Below are positions 45,925 to 55,956 of a DNA stretch of 64,000 nucleotides, one piece after another. Each line of letters starts with the position of its first letter. The stretch's first letter is position 1. A model generated the notes under the pieces. That model was not told where the DNA came from. It worked only from the letters and a program-made list of their open reading frames with translations, and did not search any database. A program made the position numbers and the translations under genes. The stretch is taken from assembly GCA_029689965.1 (NCBI GenBank), contig CP121450.1:124001-188000 (forward strand), read 5' to 3'. Source of the stretch: Curtobacterium flaccumfaciens (GTDB lineage Bacteria; Actinomycetota; Actinomycetes; Actinomycetales; Microbacteriaceae).

Positions 45925-47067
45925 TCAGGAGCCCATCGTCGAGGACCACTTGGCGGAGAGCACCTTCGCGGCCGCCGTGGCCTGCTCGTCGGTCAGCTCG
46001 ACGTAGTCCTTCGGCGCGCCACCGGCGGCGTCGAGGGCGTCCTGGTCGACCTTGCCCGACTTCTCGAGCGCGTCGAGGGTGGACGGGAAGGCCCCGGCCT
46101 GGAGGTACAGGTTCTGCACGTCCGGGCTCGCGATGTACTCCTGCCACAGGCGCGCCGCCGCGGGGTGCGGTGCGTCCTTGTTGATGGCCTGCGAGTAGTA
46201 CGAGCCGAGCGCCTGACCTTCGGGGACGACGGTCTTCCAGCTCTTGTCGCCGCTCGCCCCGGCGGCCGGGCCCCACGCGAGGTTGTTGTACGACCACTGG
46301 ATGACGACCGGGGTCTCACCCGAGGCCACCGTCGCCTGCGTCGGCAGCACGTTCTGGAAGTTGCCGGCCTGCTTGAGCTTGCCGAAGTACTCGACGCCCT
46401 TCGTGATGTCGTCGGCCGAGCCGCCGTTCTCCAGCGCCGCGAGGTAGACCGCCGACGCGGCCTGGTTCGCCTGCGTCGGGTCGCCGGAGATCGAGACCTT
46501 GCCCTTGTACTCGGAGCCGAGCAGGTCGTTCAGGTCCTTCGGGGCGTCCTTGATCTTCGAGGAGTCGTAGCCGATCGACATCAGGCCCGTGTAATCGCGG
46601 GTCCAGGCGCCGTCCTCGTCCTTGAGGTTCGCCGGGATGTCGTCCCAGTTCGCCACCTTGTAGTCGGTCAGCAGGTCGAGGTTCTGCTGCATGACCGCGT
46701 TGCCCAGGTCGAGCACGTCCGGAGCGGTCGACTGGCCCTTCTGCGACTTCACCGCGGCGACCTCGTCGGCACTCGAGCCGTTCGGGTTCGCGGAGGAGAT
46801 CGTGATGCCGTACTTCTTCGTGAAGCCGTCAATGATCTTGCCGTAGTTCGCCCACGACGGCGGCAGCGCGATGACGTTCAGCTGTCCCTCGGCCTTGGCG
46901 GCCTTGACGAGGGCGTCCATGCCGCCAGCGGAGTCGGCGCTGGTGGCGGTCTTCCAGTCGGTGTCGTCCTTGGTCGTGCTGGCGGAGCTCGTGGCCGAGC
47001 ATCCGGCGAGGGTGACGATCGCGGCGGCGGCCAGGGCGATGCCGGCCAGGGTGCGCTTGTGCTGCAC
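45925..47067 (-). CDS. ABC transporter substrate-binding lipoprotein
   Basis: Extracellular receptor of the importer, 380 residues, uninterrupted. The signal peptide ends in lipobox TLAGC near residue 23. The mature part has a type II periplasmic-binding fold with LNVIALPPSWANYGKIIDGF, then GSSADEVAAVKSQKG and VPEGQALGSYYSQAIN. This pattern resembles binding proteins for polyamines, iron(III) or 2-aminoethylphosphonate; the ligand cannot be decided. It heads the operon 45925 to 42897. The 220-bp spacer to the divergent gene at 47289 should hold its promoter. Confidence 0.9.
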   Translation of the reverse strand: MQHKRTLAGIALAAAAIVTLAGCSATSSASTTKDDTDWKTATSADSAGGMDALVKAAKAEGQLNVIALPPSWANYGKIIDGFTKKYGITISSANPNGSSADEVAAVKSQKGQSTAPDVLDLGNAVMQQNLDLLTDYKVANWDDIPANLKDEDGAWTRDYTGLMSIGYDSSKIKDAPKDLNDLLGSEYKGKVSISGDPTQANQAASAVYLAALENGGSADDITKGVEYFGKLKQAGNFQNVLPTQATVASGETPVVIQWSYNNLAWGPAAGASGDKSWKTVVPEGQALGSYYSQAINKDAPHPAAARLWQEYIASPDVQNLYLQAGAFPSTLDALEKSGKVDQDALDAAGGAPKDYVELTDEQATAAAKVLSAKWSSTMGS

Positions 47068-47288
47068 GGGGTGTGCCTTTCGGGTGCTGTCGTGCGTCGG
47101 GCGGAACCCGGGGTCCGGGCCCTGGATGATCGTGGACGCGGCCGGTTTCCGGCCAGTGCTGCGGCGGTGAACGGCGGCGGAACAGCCGGTTCGCCTGTAC
47201 GGTTTCGTGTGTCGGCTCGGTCACGGTTCGCGCTCGCCGCGCCGGCGTCGGCCCGGTAGGGGTTGCCGTTCACGGCCTGGAGGCACGG

Positions 47289-47724
47289 ATGCAGTTCACG
47301 ACGACGGTCCTGCAAGCGAGGAAGACGGCCACCGGACTGCCGGTCCCGCCGTCCGTCATCGACGCGCTCGGCTCCGGGAAGCGCCCGGCCGTGATCGTCA
47401 CGCTCGACGGCGGGTACACCTACCGGTCGACGGTCGGGTCATGAACGAGCAGTTCCTCGTGCCGCTGTCCGCTGAACATCGGGCGGCGGCCGGCGTCGCG
47501 GCCGGGACACCGTCGAGGTCACCATCGAGATCGACGCGCAGCCGCGGGTCATCGACGTGCCCGACGACCTGGCGACGGCGCTGCACGAGGCAGGAGTCCG
47601 GGCGGCCTTCGACACACTGTCGAACTCACGGCAGCGGGCGATCGTGGACCCGGTCGTGCAGGCGAAGGCGCCGGAGACCCGGCAGCGGCGGATCGACAGG
47701 GCCGTCGAGTCCCTGCGCTCCTGA
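47289..47724 (+). CDS. DUF1905/YdeI-type protein (frameshifted reading)
   Basis: About 145 residues after two corrections (one G each near 47437 and 47508). The N-terminal DUF1905 beta-barrel starts MQFTTTVLQARKTATGLPVP and includes PAVIVTLDGGYTYRSTVG and VEVTIEIDAQPRVIDVPDDL. The C-terminal YdeI/OmpD-associated helix pair is DTLSNSRQRAIVDPVVQAK with TRQRRIDRAVESLR. Function unknown. The dispersed 16-mer repeat CGGCCTGGAGGCACGG ends at the base before the ATG, and its GGAGG acts as the ribosome site. Confidence 0.82.
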
Positions 47725-47766
47725 TCGGCCGGGACCAGACGCGGCGCGGCGCGGCGCGGCGGGCAT

Positions 47767-47830
47767 TTTCGCGCGTAGGTGGTCGAATCGCGCGTAGGTG
47801 ATCGGAACTTCTGTACACCTACGCGCGAAA
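47767..47830. terminator. Hairpin of the TTTCGCGCGTAGG repeat family
   Basis: TTTCGCGCGTAGGTG (47767-47781) and CACCTACGCGCGAAA (47816-47830) are perfect complements with a 34-base loop containing another TCGCGCGTAGGTG copy. It lies between the convergent YdeI-like and nnrD genes. Confidence 0.7.
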
Positions 47831-47879
47831 GTGTTTCCCAACGCGCGCGATGTGGGAACGAACGAGCGAGCGCGCGGGC

Positions 47880-48746
47880 TCAGGCGCCGAACTCGACGAG
47901 GACGCGCGGGATCTCCGCGAGCAGCTCCCTTGCCAGGTAGCCCATCGGTCCGACCTGCACGGCGAGCCGATCCCCCGCCGCGGCATGGACCTGGGTTGCC
48001 CAGACAGTCGCCTGCGCCACGTCCGCACCCCGCGCGAGCAGACCCGTGATCGCGCCGGACAGCACGTCGCCGCTCCCGCTCGTCCCGAGCCCGCCCGCGC
48101 CAGTGCCCTTCACCCAGCTCCGGCCGTCGGGTACAGCGATGACGCCGCCGAGCGAGACCACCGCGCCGAACCGATCCGCGATCGCTGTTGCGTCGGTTCC
48201 GTCGTCGGAGCACTCGTGGCCGAGCAGGCGTGCGGCCTCACCCGAGTTCGGCGTCATGACGAGCCGTCCACCCAGCGGCTCGAGCTCGTCGTGGAGATCT
48301 GCGGCGACCCCGAGCGCGAACGCGTCGAGCACGACGGTCGTGTTCGGCCCGACGGCACCGGCCAGGCCGGCGACGAGGTCGCGCGTTCCCTCGGGCTCGT
48401 CGAGACCCGGGCCGACGAGCACGGCATCCGACGCTGCGAGTGCCTCGGTGAGGCCGTGGATTGCACCGAGGGCGACGTGGCCCCCTTCGTCCTCGTCGAG
48501 CGGTTCGACGCCGGACTCCGGTACAGCCACGGCGACGTGCGTCGCGACACTCCGGCCGACGGCGAGCGTCAGACGACCGGCCCCGAAGCGCAGCGCGGCG
48601 AGCGCGGCGAGCATCGCCGCGCCGGGCGTCCTGGCGGCACCACCGACGACGAGTACCTGGCCGCGACCGTACTTGCTGCCGCCCACCTCCGGCAGCGCCC
48701 AGCCGCGCAGCAGGTCCGGCGTGACCCGGACCGATTCAACCGGCAC
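47880..48746 (-). CDS. nnrD: ADP-dependent NAD(P)H-hydrate dehydratase
   Basis: Repairs hydrated NAD(P)H. 288 residues, ribokinase-like fold, uninterrupted. Motifs: KYGRGQVLVVGGAARTPGAA near 25, VLVGPGLDEPEGTRDL near 110, VVLDAFALG near 140, VMTPNSGEAARLLG near 163 and the catalytic region GTSGSGDVLSGAITGLLA near 222, whose GSGD is the family signature. Its start overlaps the end of the phosphatase gene by 11 bp, so the two are co-transcribed. Confidence 0.94.
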   Translation of the reverse strand: MPVESVRVTPDLLRGWALPEVGGSKYGRGQVLVVGGAARTPGAAMLAALAALRFGAGRLTLAVGRSVATHVAVAVPESGVEPLDEDEGGHVALGAIHGLTEALAASDAVLVGPGLDEPEGTRDLVAGLAGAVGPNTTVVLDAFALGVAADLHDELEPLGGRLVMTPNSGEAARLLGHECSDDGTDATAIADRFGAVVSLGGVIAVPDGRSWVKGTGAGGLGTSGSGDVLSGAITGLLARGADVAQATVWATQVHAAAGDRLAVQVGPMGYLARELLAEIPRVLVEFGA

Positions 48747-49485
48747 GGACGTCGTCCTTCCGGCCGCTGTGCTCCGTGATCTCGGCGTCCGGAGCCTCGG
48801 CGAGGTGTTCGACGGCGGAGAACTCCTCGAGAGCCCACGGTGACCCGATGGCCACGCGGTGCAGCCTGGTCAGGGAGGCGTTCGCCACCGTGTGCGTCCG
48901 TGCGAACTCCATCAACGTCGGTTCGTCGAGGTCGAGGCACACCGCGATGGTCAGCATGACGACGGCGTCGTGCGCGGCGATGACCAGACGTTCCGGACCG
49001 TCGAGTCGATCGACGTCGGCAAGCAGCGACCGCAACCGGAGCATGACGTCCGCCCAGGACTCCCCACCGGCCGGCCGGTGGTAGTACTTGCCGAGCCACT
49101 GGCGGCGGCGCTCCTCGTCGGGGAATCGGTTCCGCACACCGGCTCGGGTCAGCAGGTCCAACACGCCGAGCTCGCGGTCTCGGAGCCGTTCGTCCACCCG
49201 CTTCGGCGGCTCCGCGAGCCCGCCGGCGGTGAGCGCGATGCCGATCGTCTGCTGCGCACGCAGGTACGGCGACACCCAGAGCACCGCCGGGACGTCGTCG
49301 ACGCCGCGTTCGGCGAGCTCGGTACCGAGCGCCCGGGACTGTTCCTCGCCGAGCGGGCTCAGCGGGACGTCGGCGTCGCGGTGGTCGACCTCGATGACGT
49401 CCGCGCCAGTGACCTCGGCGTGTGCCGCGGCGACGTTCGCGGTGGACTCCCCGTGTCGGACGAGCCATAACTCGGTGACTGCCAT
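48736..49485 (-). CDS. Histidine phosphatase family protein
   Basis: Phosphoglycerate-mutase-like phosphatase, 249 residues. The catalytic LWLVRHGESTANVAAAHAE begins at residue 6. The second half has LRDRELGVLDLL near 100, GGESWADVMLRLRSLL near 139 and VIAAHDAVVML near 168, where GH is replaced by AAHD. The target is unknown. It is leaderless: TAGCGT lies six bases before the ATG. It heads a two-gene operon with nnrD. Confidence 0.9.
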   Translation of the reverse strand: MAVTELWLVRHGESTANVAAAHAEVTGADVIEVDHRDADVPLSPLGEEQSRALGTELAERGVDDVPAVLWVSPYLRAQQTIGIALTAGGLAEPPKRVDERLRDRELGVLDLLTRAGVRNRFPDEERRRQWLGKYYHRPAGGESWADVMLRLRSLLADVDRLDGPERLVIAAHDAVVMLTIAVCLDLDEPTLMEFARTHTVANASLTRLHRVAIGSPWALEEFSAVEHLAEAPDAEITEHSGRKDDVRAG

Positions 49486-49491
49486 GCCGCC

Positions 49492-49497
49492 ACGCTA
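49492..49497 (-). promoter_or_regulatory. -10 element of leaderless phosphatase transcript
   Basis: TAGCGT on the minus strand, six bases before the ATG at 49485. Confidence 0.6.
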
Positions 49498-49509
49498 GGC
49501 GGCGGTACC

Positions 49510-50474
49510 TCAAGCAGCGACCAGGATGGCGCTCGCTCCCGGGCGGACAGCGCACGGCAGGCCGGCCGAACGCAGACGGTGCGCGAGCCACTCGGGCAGG
49601 TGGAGGTCTCGCCACTCGACGCGCACCATGCGCCGAACATCCGGCACCGTCAGGAGCAGTTCTTGCCGTCGTTTCTCGTCGAGGAAGACCTGCTCGGGCG
49701 ATCGGCCACCGAGGTAGCGCGACTGTGTGTACTTCGCACGACCGTCGACCTCGACGACGACGCCCTGCTCCGGGAACCAGAAGTCGACGACGATCCGGCG
49801 CCCGTCGACCACGAACTCGTGCTGGAGAACCGGATCCGGCAGGCCGAGTTCACGGAAGACGACCCGCGCGAGCGACTCCGCCGGCGATCCGGAGCGTCCG
49901 TCAGCCAGGTCGACGACCAGTTCAGCCAGGCGTCTCCCGCGGGTCGACCTCGATGCAGGCAGTGCCGCCTCGAGTTCCGGTCTGCCCGTCCCGGTGCGGA
50001 GCGCCGAGTCGGCGAGGACGATGGCGGCCCTGACGTCTCCCGTGGCTGCGACGTCGACGACGGTGCGCGCTGCCGTCGTCGACGTCATCGCTCCGTCGAC
50101 GAGGACCTCGTGTGGAGGCAGCGGTCGAGAGTGCAGCACCAGTCCGGGCCGGCTCGTGCGGTAGCGGGTCTTCGGAACCGTCACGTGGACGTCGTCCGGC
50201 CACCCGTGCAACCAGGCGAGACCGAGGAGCGCGGCCGCCGAGGCGTGTGAGGCGGTGGCCGGGCGCCGAGTCGGAGGACCCGTGCGTACACACGGGTGAC
50301 GTATCGCGCGCGTGGCCCGGCAGTGTCCCAGTCGGCGCCACGCACGAATGCGTTCGGGCCGACCCGCACGAGCCGGGAGGTGCCGACGGCCGACACTCGT
50401 CGGCGCATGGCGGAGCCCGAGCGCCCGGCTTCGCGGGTGGCTGTCGCTCGGTGGATGGGCAGTGGTCGTTCCAT
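49510..50474 (-). CDS. DUF559-type PD-(D/E)XK nuclease-like protein (frameshifted reading)
   Basis: About 321 residues. The C-terminal DUF559 domain has FVVDGRRIVVDFWFPEQG and VVEVDGRAKYTQS, the D-(x)n-ExD core of very-short-patch-type endonucleases. The N-terminal part (REAGRSGSAMRRRVSAVG, then LVRVGPNAFVRGADWD) resembles the AbiEi-like antitoxin domain often joined to it. One base is missing near 50255. Such proteins are common and single in actinobacteria; a defence role is often proposed but not shown. No toxin partner is adjacent. Confidence 0.75.
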
Positions 50475-50810
50475 GGTGTCAGCGTGCCGTGGTGACCGCT
50501 GTCATCTGCAGGATCTGGGCCCAACTGGGGACGGGCCTCCAGGCAGACGCCTTGTGGAGGACGACGCGATCCTGCCCATACCGGCCGCGCTGGGATGCAC
50601 TTTCGCGCGTAGGCAACCTATGAAACGACCGTCTACGCGCGAATCTGCACCCTACGGGCGAATCGACCACCTACGCGCGATTCGACCAAGGTGAGGGACG
50701 CCACGCTCCACCCCGCTCCCCGCACCCCGCACCCCGCTCGCAGCACGACGCCGGACGGAACGCACCCGTGTCCCGTCCGGCGCCGTGGTCTTCCGGCCGG
50801 ACCCGCTGCC
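50475..50810. other. Spacer with TTTCGCGCGTAGG-family repeats
   Basis: No gene is supported. At 50601-50684 there are one forward copy (TTTCGCGCGTAGG) and three reverse copies (TCTACGCGCGAATC, CCTACGGGCGAATC, CCTACGCGCGATTC). An AT-neutral CCGCACCCCGCACCCCGC stretch precedes the mannosidase stop. Confidence 0.65.
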
Positions 50811-53800
50811 TCAGGCCCGGCGTACCCGCAGAGTCACGATCTCGAAGGGCCGGAGGGTGAGCACGACCGGCTCCCCCGACTCCCACGAGTCCCCCAGCGG
50901 GCGTTCCAGCAGGTCCACCGTCGCCACCGAGGCGACGTCGAACCCGAAGTCGATGCCGACGTCCGAGGCGCGGCCGCCCGACGCCTCGTAGAGCCGCACG
51001 ACGACGTCGCCGGAGCGGTCCTCGGCGAGCTTGACGGCCTCGACGAGCACCTGCGGCGACGACACCGTCACGAGCGGCGACACCGCCGACGACCCCGCGA
51101 CCGTCCGCACCGGCAGGTTGAGCCGGTACCCGGAGTCCGCCGCGTCGAGCACCGAGGACCCGACGCGGAGCACCGTCCGGAACACGTGGTGCCCCTGGTC
51201 GGCGTTCGGGTCCGGGAACGTCGGGCCCCGCAGCAGCGACTCGCGGACGAGCGTGGTGGTGCCGCCGTCCTCCCGGGTCGAACGCGTGATGTCGTGCCCG
51301 TAGGTGGAGTCGTTCGCCACGGCGACGCCGAAGCCCGGTTCGGCCACGTGGACCCAGCGATGCGCCGAGGTCTCGAAGCGTGCCATGTCCCACGAGGTGT
51401 TCTGGTGCGTCGGCCGGTCGATGTGCCCGAACTGGATCTCGCTCGAGGCCGACGCCGCGCGGACGTCGAGCGGGAACGCCAGCTTGAGGAAGCTTCTGGT
51501 GCTCGTGCCAGTCGACCTCGGTCTCGATCACCAACTCCGCGGAACCGGCGACCGCCGAGTACCGGGTGGTGATCGAGGAGGACCCGAAGGGCCGCTGCAC
51601 GACGAGCGACGAACCGTCGATGTCGACCGAGGTCGCCGCCAGGACCGTGCCGCTGCGCTGGTAGGCGCGGTCGATGTCCCACGCCTCCCACTGGTTCGGG
51701 GTGTCCCGGAACACGGTGTACTCCGCAGCAGCCGCCCCCGGGCGACGGCGTCACGACCCGTCGCGTGGTCGACGAGCGACACGACGTGGCCGTCCACGTC
51801 GACGGTCGCGGTGACGACGCCGGTGTCGAACACGAAGCGGTCACCGTGACGGACGGGAGGCACGGGTCGCGGTTCCTCACCGAGCGAACCTCCAGGGCGG
51901 TTGCGCCGCCCGCGGCGACGGGCGAGGCGTTGAACCGCACGACCGTCCCGACGGACGCGCCACCGCCGACGACGTCGGACGACGCTGCGTCGAGGAGCGC
52001 GCCGCCGACGGCTCCGGCGGCTGGCCCGGCTCCTCCGGCGAGCGCCGTCGACGACGCACCCACACCTGCCAGCGCCGCGGCTCCGCCGTTGGCGAGGGCC
52101 GTGGTCGAGTCCCCGATGAGGCCCTCGAGGACCTCGGCGACGCGAGCGTAGTTCTCCTCGGCGTTCTCGTACACCCAGGCGATCGAGGACCCGGGCAGGA
52201 TGTCGTGGAACTGCTGCAGGAGGACGGTGTGCCAGGCCTCCTCGAGCTCCTCGTACGGGTAGTCGAGTCCGAGCCTGACCGCCGCGGTGGACGCCCAGAA
52301 GCTCAGCCTCGCGCAGCAGGTGCTCGGAGCGACGGTTGCCCTGCTTCGTGCGGATCTGCGACGTGTACGTGCCGCGGTGGAACTCGAGGTACATCTCCCC
52401 GACCACACGGCCGGCGTCGGCAGCGCGGCCTCGAGCTCCTCGAACACCTGCGCGGGTGTGCCGAGGTCGACCCGGGCGATCCGTCCAGGTCGTGCTGGCG
52501 TCGGGCCGCTGCGACCATCTCGCGGGTGGGGCCGCCGCCGCCGTCGCCGAAGCCGTAGAGCAGCATCGAGGTGTTGGCGACGCCGCGCTCCTTGTTCTGC
52601 CGCTCGCCGCGGTGCAGGTCGGCGGGTGAGACGTCCGAGTTGTAGGTGTCGGCCGGCGGCAGGTGGGTCAGGACCCGGGAGCCGTCGATGCCCTCCCAGT
52701 GGAACGAGGTGTGCGGGATGACGTTCGTCTCGTTCCACGAGGGCTTCTGCGTGACGAACCACTTCGAGCCGGCGGCGCGGACGATCTGCGGCAGCGCGCC
52801 GGAGTAGCCGAACGAGTCCGGGAGCCAGGCCTCAGGGGTGTCGATGCCGAACTCCTCGAGGAACAGGCGCTTGCCGGCGACGAACTGCCGGGCGAGCGCC
52901 TCGCCGCCGGGCAGGTTCGTGTCCGACTCGACCCACATGCCGCCGACCGGGATCCACCGACCCTCGGCGACCCGCTCCTTGATGCGGGCCCAGATCGTCG
53001 GGTAGCTGTCCCGGATCCACGCGTACTGCTGCGCGGAGGAGCAGGCGAACGTGAAGTCCGGGTCGCGGTCCATCAGGTCGAGCACGTTCGAGAACGTGCG
53101 AGCGCACTTGCGGATCGTCTCGCGGACCGGCCAGAGCCAGGCGGAGTCGATGTGGGCGTGACCGACGGCGACGGCCCGGTGCGCGGCGGCGCTGGCGGGG
53201 ACGGCGAGTGCCGGTGCGAGGACCGCTCGGGCGTCCGAGGCGGTGCCGGCGACGTCGTCCGGGTCGAGGGCGTCGGCCGCGCGTTCGAGCACGCGGAGCA
53301 GGTCCGCACCGCGGGTACCGTCGGTGGCAGCTCGGCCATGAGACCCCGCAGGACCCAGAAGTCCTGCTGCAGCTCCCACACGGTGTCGTCCCGTTCGACG
53401 ATCTCGAGCGCCCTGAGCTTGTAGATCGGCTTCGTGCCGGCGGTGGAGCGCGACCCGAGCGGGGTGGCCCCCTGGAAGGTGTCGCCGCCGATGTCCGGGT
53501 TGGCCGCGGCCTCGACGTAGAGCTCGAACGACTCACCGGGGCCGACCTCGATCGGGACCGTGTCGTTCTTCGGTTCGACGCCCTTGATGGTCGAGCCGTC
53601 CGGACGCCACGCGAGCCCCTCGGCCTGGAACCCGGGGTGCCGCTTCGTAAAGCCGAGGTCCACCAGGAGCTCCGCGGTCGTGCCGGGTGTCGTCCCGAAG
53701 TCCTCCGGCACGGTGCCCGGACGCGGAACCACGTGGTGCCCAGGGTCGCCCTCCCCAGGCGTCGCCGACCGCGAACGGCTCGTACGCGGCGGCCACCGCG

Positions 53801-53940
53801 ACCTCGAACGGCACGGGTTCGTCCGGCACGGTCCACGCCGCGATCTCCACCGGCACGGACCGGCGGTGCACGGCGGGGTCGATGCGGTCCCGGACGAGCC
53901 GGGCGATGCGGGCTTCGACGAGCGGTTCGTCGTGGTGCAT
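50811..53940 (-). CDS. GH38 alpha-mannosidase (frameshifted reading)
   Basis: Cytosolic exo-alpha-mannosidase, about 1044 residues after nine small corrections. The N-terminal domain ends near residue 210. The catalytic domain has VGHAHIDSAWLWPVRET (zinc His and Asp), VGGMWVESDTNLPGGEALARQ (nucleophile Asp region), SFGYSGALPQI and the later LLQQFHDILPGSSIAWVYE. The C-terminal beta-sandwich includes YTVFRDTPNQWEAWDID and DMARFETSAHRWVHVAEP, ending LRPFEIVTLRVRRA. Errors are missing G or C bases, plus two AGCTTC-for-AGCTC insertions (51489-51494 and 52298-52303). It is the last gene of a sugar-import operon. Confidence 0.9.
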
Positions 53941-53995
53941 GGAGTTGGGTCCTTTCCAGCGGGACGGTCGGTAGGGCGGCGGTCGGGGGCGCGCG

Positions 53996-54894
53996 TCAGC
54001 CCTTGATGCCACCGGCGAGGGCGTTGCCGCCGCCGAGGCCCCGGGACACGACCACGTAGAGGGCGATCACGGGCACGGAGTACAGGATCGAGAACGCCGC
54101 GAGCTGCCCGTACGCCACCGCCCCGTACTGCCCGAAGAAGTTGAAGATGCTCACCGCGGCGGGCACCTTGTCGGGCGAGAGCAGCAGGACGAAGGGGACG
54201 AAGAAGTTCCCCACGCCTGGATGAACACGAAGATGAACACCACGGCGATGCCCGGGCGCATGAGCGGCACGACGATGCGCCACAGCGTGTTGAGCATCGA
54301 GGCGCCGTCGGTCCACGCCGCTTCCTCGAGTGAGATCGGCACCGAGTCCATGAAGTTCTTCGCCATCCAGATCGCCATGGGCAGCGACGTCGCGGCGAGG
54401 AAGAAGATGCACCCCCACACGTTGTCGATGAGGTTGAGCGACACGAACAGGCTGTAGACCGGCACCATCATCGCGGTGATCGGCAGGCAGGTGCCGACAG
54501 GATCCCGTAGAGGAACGGCTTGTTGACGCGCATCCGGTAGCGCGACAGCGGGTACGCCGCCAGGATCGCGACGATCACGGTGATGAGCGCGCAGCCGCCG
54601 GAGAGCAGCAGGCTGTTCGCGAGCGGGATGAACGACAGCTCGGGCGTGAGCACCTTCGTGAAGTTGTCCAGGGTGAAGTGCGCGGCAGCTTCACGGACAG
54701 CGACGCGTCGGAGTCGACGGACGCGAGCACGAGCCACAGCAGCGGCACCGCGAAGCAGATCGCGATGACGCCGAGCACGACGTTCGACACCCAGCGCATG
54801 GTCCGACCGCGCGGGGAGGTCATGTGCAGGGCACCGGGCGCGGTCACCGAACGGGTGGCGTTGGAGACCTGACGGTCGGGGCAGCGATCGCCAT
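53996..54894 (-). CDS. Sugar ABC permease, MalG type (frameshifted reading)
   Basis: CUT1-family membrane subunit, about 300 residues after four missing bases are restored. The first helix is NVVLGVIAICFAVPLLWLVL, then FTLDNFTKVLTPELSFIPLANS, a helix pair at LLLSGGCALITVIVAILAAYPLSR, and the EAA loop ISLEEAAWTDGASMLNTLWRI. It ends SRGLGGGNALAGGIKG, typical of MalG. The ATG overlaps the stop of the MalF-type gene by one base. It imports mannosides or related sugars, by context. Confidence 0.87.
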
Positions 54895-55843
54895 CAGTCC
54901 ACCTCCGGCTTCAGCGCCCGGATGTAGACGATCGAGAACAGCGCGCCGACCACCAGCAGGATGGTCGCGATCGCCGTGCCGAAGCCGAGCTGCGAGAACT
55001 TGAACGCCTCCTGGTACGCCAGGATCGGCAGGGTCGACGAGTTGGTGCCGGGACCGCCCGCCGTCATCACGTAGATGAGGGTGAACACCGACAGCGTCTG
55101 CAGCGTCGTGAGCATGAGGTTCGTCGAGATCGACCGGCGGATGACGGGCAGCGTGATGTACACGAGCCGCTGCCAGCCCCGCGCCCCGTCGACCTCGGCC
55201 GACTCGGTGATCTCCTCGGGACCTCCTGCACGGCGGCGGAGTAGACGAGCATCGAGAACGCCGTCCCACGCCAGATGTTCGCCAGGATCACGGCGAGCAT
55301 CGGGTACGTGTAGAGCCAGTTCGGCCCGCTGATCCCGATCGAGGCGAGGAACTCGTTGAGCGTGCCCTTGTCGTTGAAGAACGCGTACGCCGCGAACGAC
55401 GCGACGATCTCGGGCAGGACCCACGCCGCGACGACGAACGTGCCGACGATGCCACGCATGACCTTGTTCGCGCTCCGCATGAGCAGCGCGAGCCCGAGGC
55501 CGAGCACGTTCTGCCCGACCACGGCCGACGCGATGAGGAAGACGAGCGTCAGGACGACCGACTTCGGGAAGTCCTTGTCCTGGAACAGCTCGATGTAGTT
55601 CTTCAAGCCGACGAACTGCTGGTCGGCGGCGCCGACCCCGGTCAGCGCCGAGTTGGTGAACGAGCCGTAGAACGACGAGATGACGGGCCCGAGCAGGAAG
55701 ATGACGAGCAGGACGACGGCGGGCAGGAGCGGGACCGCCCGCCCGACGTTCCGCATCGGTCGCCGCTTGCGCGGCGCCGGCGGATCGGTGCGCTTGGGTG
55801 CACCGGGCGCCGACAGGGTCGGCGCGAGAGGAGTGCTGGACAC
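54894..55843 (-). CDS. Sugar ABC permease, MalF type (frameshifted reading)
   Basis: Second CUT1 membrane subunit, about 316 residues. A basic N-terminus (PPAPRKRRPMRNVGR) precedes the helix VPLLPAVVLLVIFLLGPVI. The periplasmic loop and central helices include VLTLVFLIASAVVGQNVLGLGL. The EAA loop is EITESAEVDGARGWQRLVYI. One C is missing in GTCCCGAGG near 55220. It follows the binding protein by 113 bp. Confidence 0.9.
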
Positions 55844-55956
55844 GGTGGTTGCCTTCCGGGTGCGGAGAGGGGTTCCGAAGGTGGGATGGATCGGACGGGA
55901 GGCGCGGCTCGCGACGCGTGTCGCGCCTCCCGTCCGTCAGGTGGTCACCGCAGCGA

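Noticed and set aside
49510-50474. Complete toxin-antitoxin or defence system around the DUF559 gene
   Set aside because: No toxin, methyltransferase or other defence gene is adjacent; the neighbours are metabolic.
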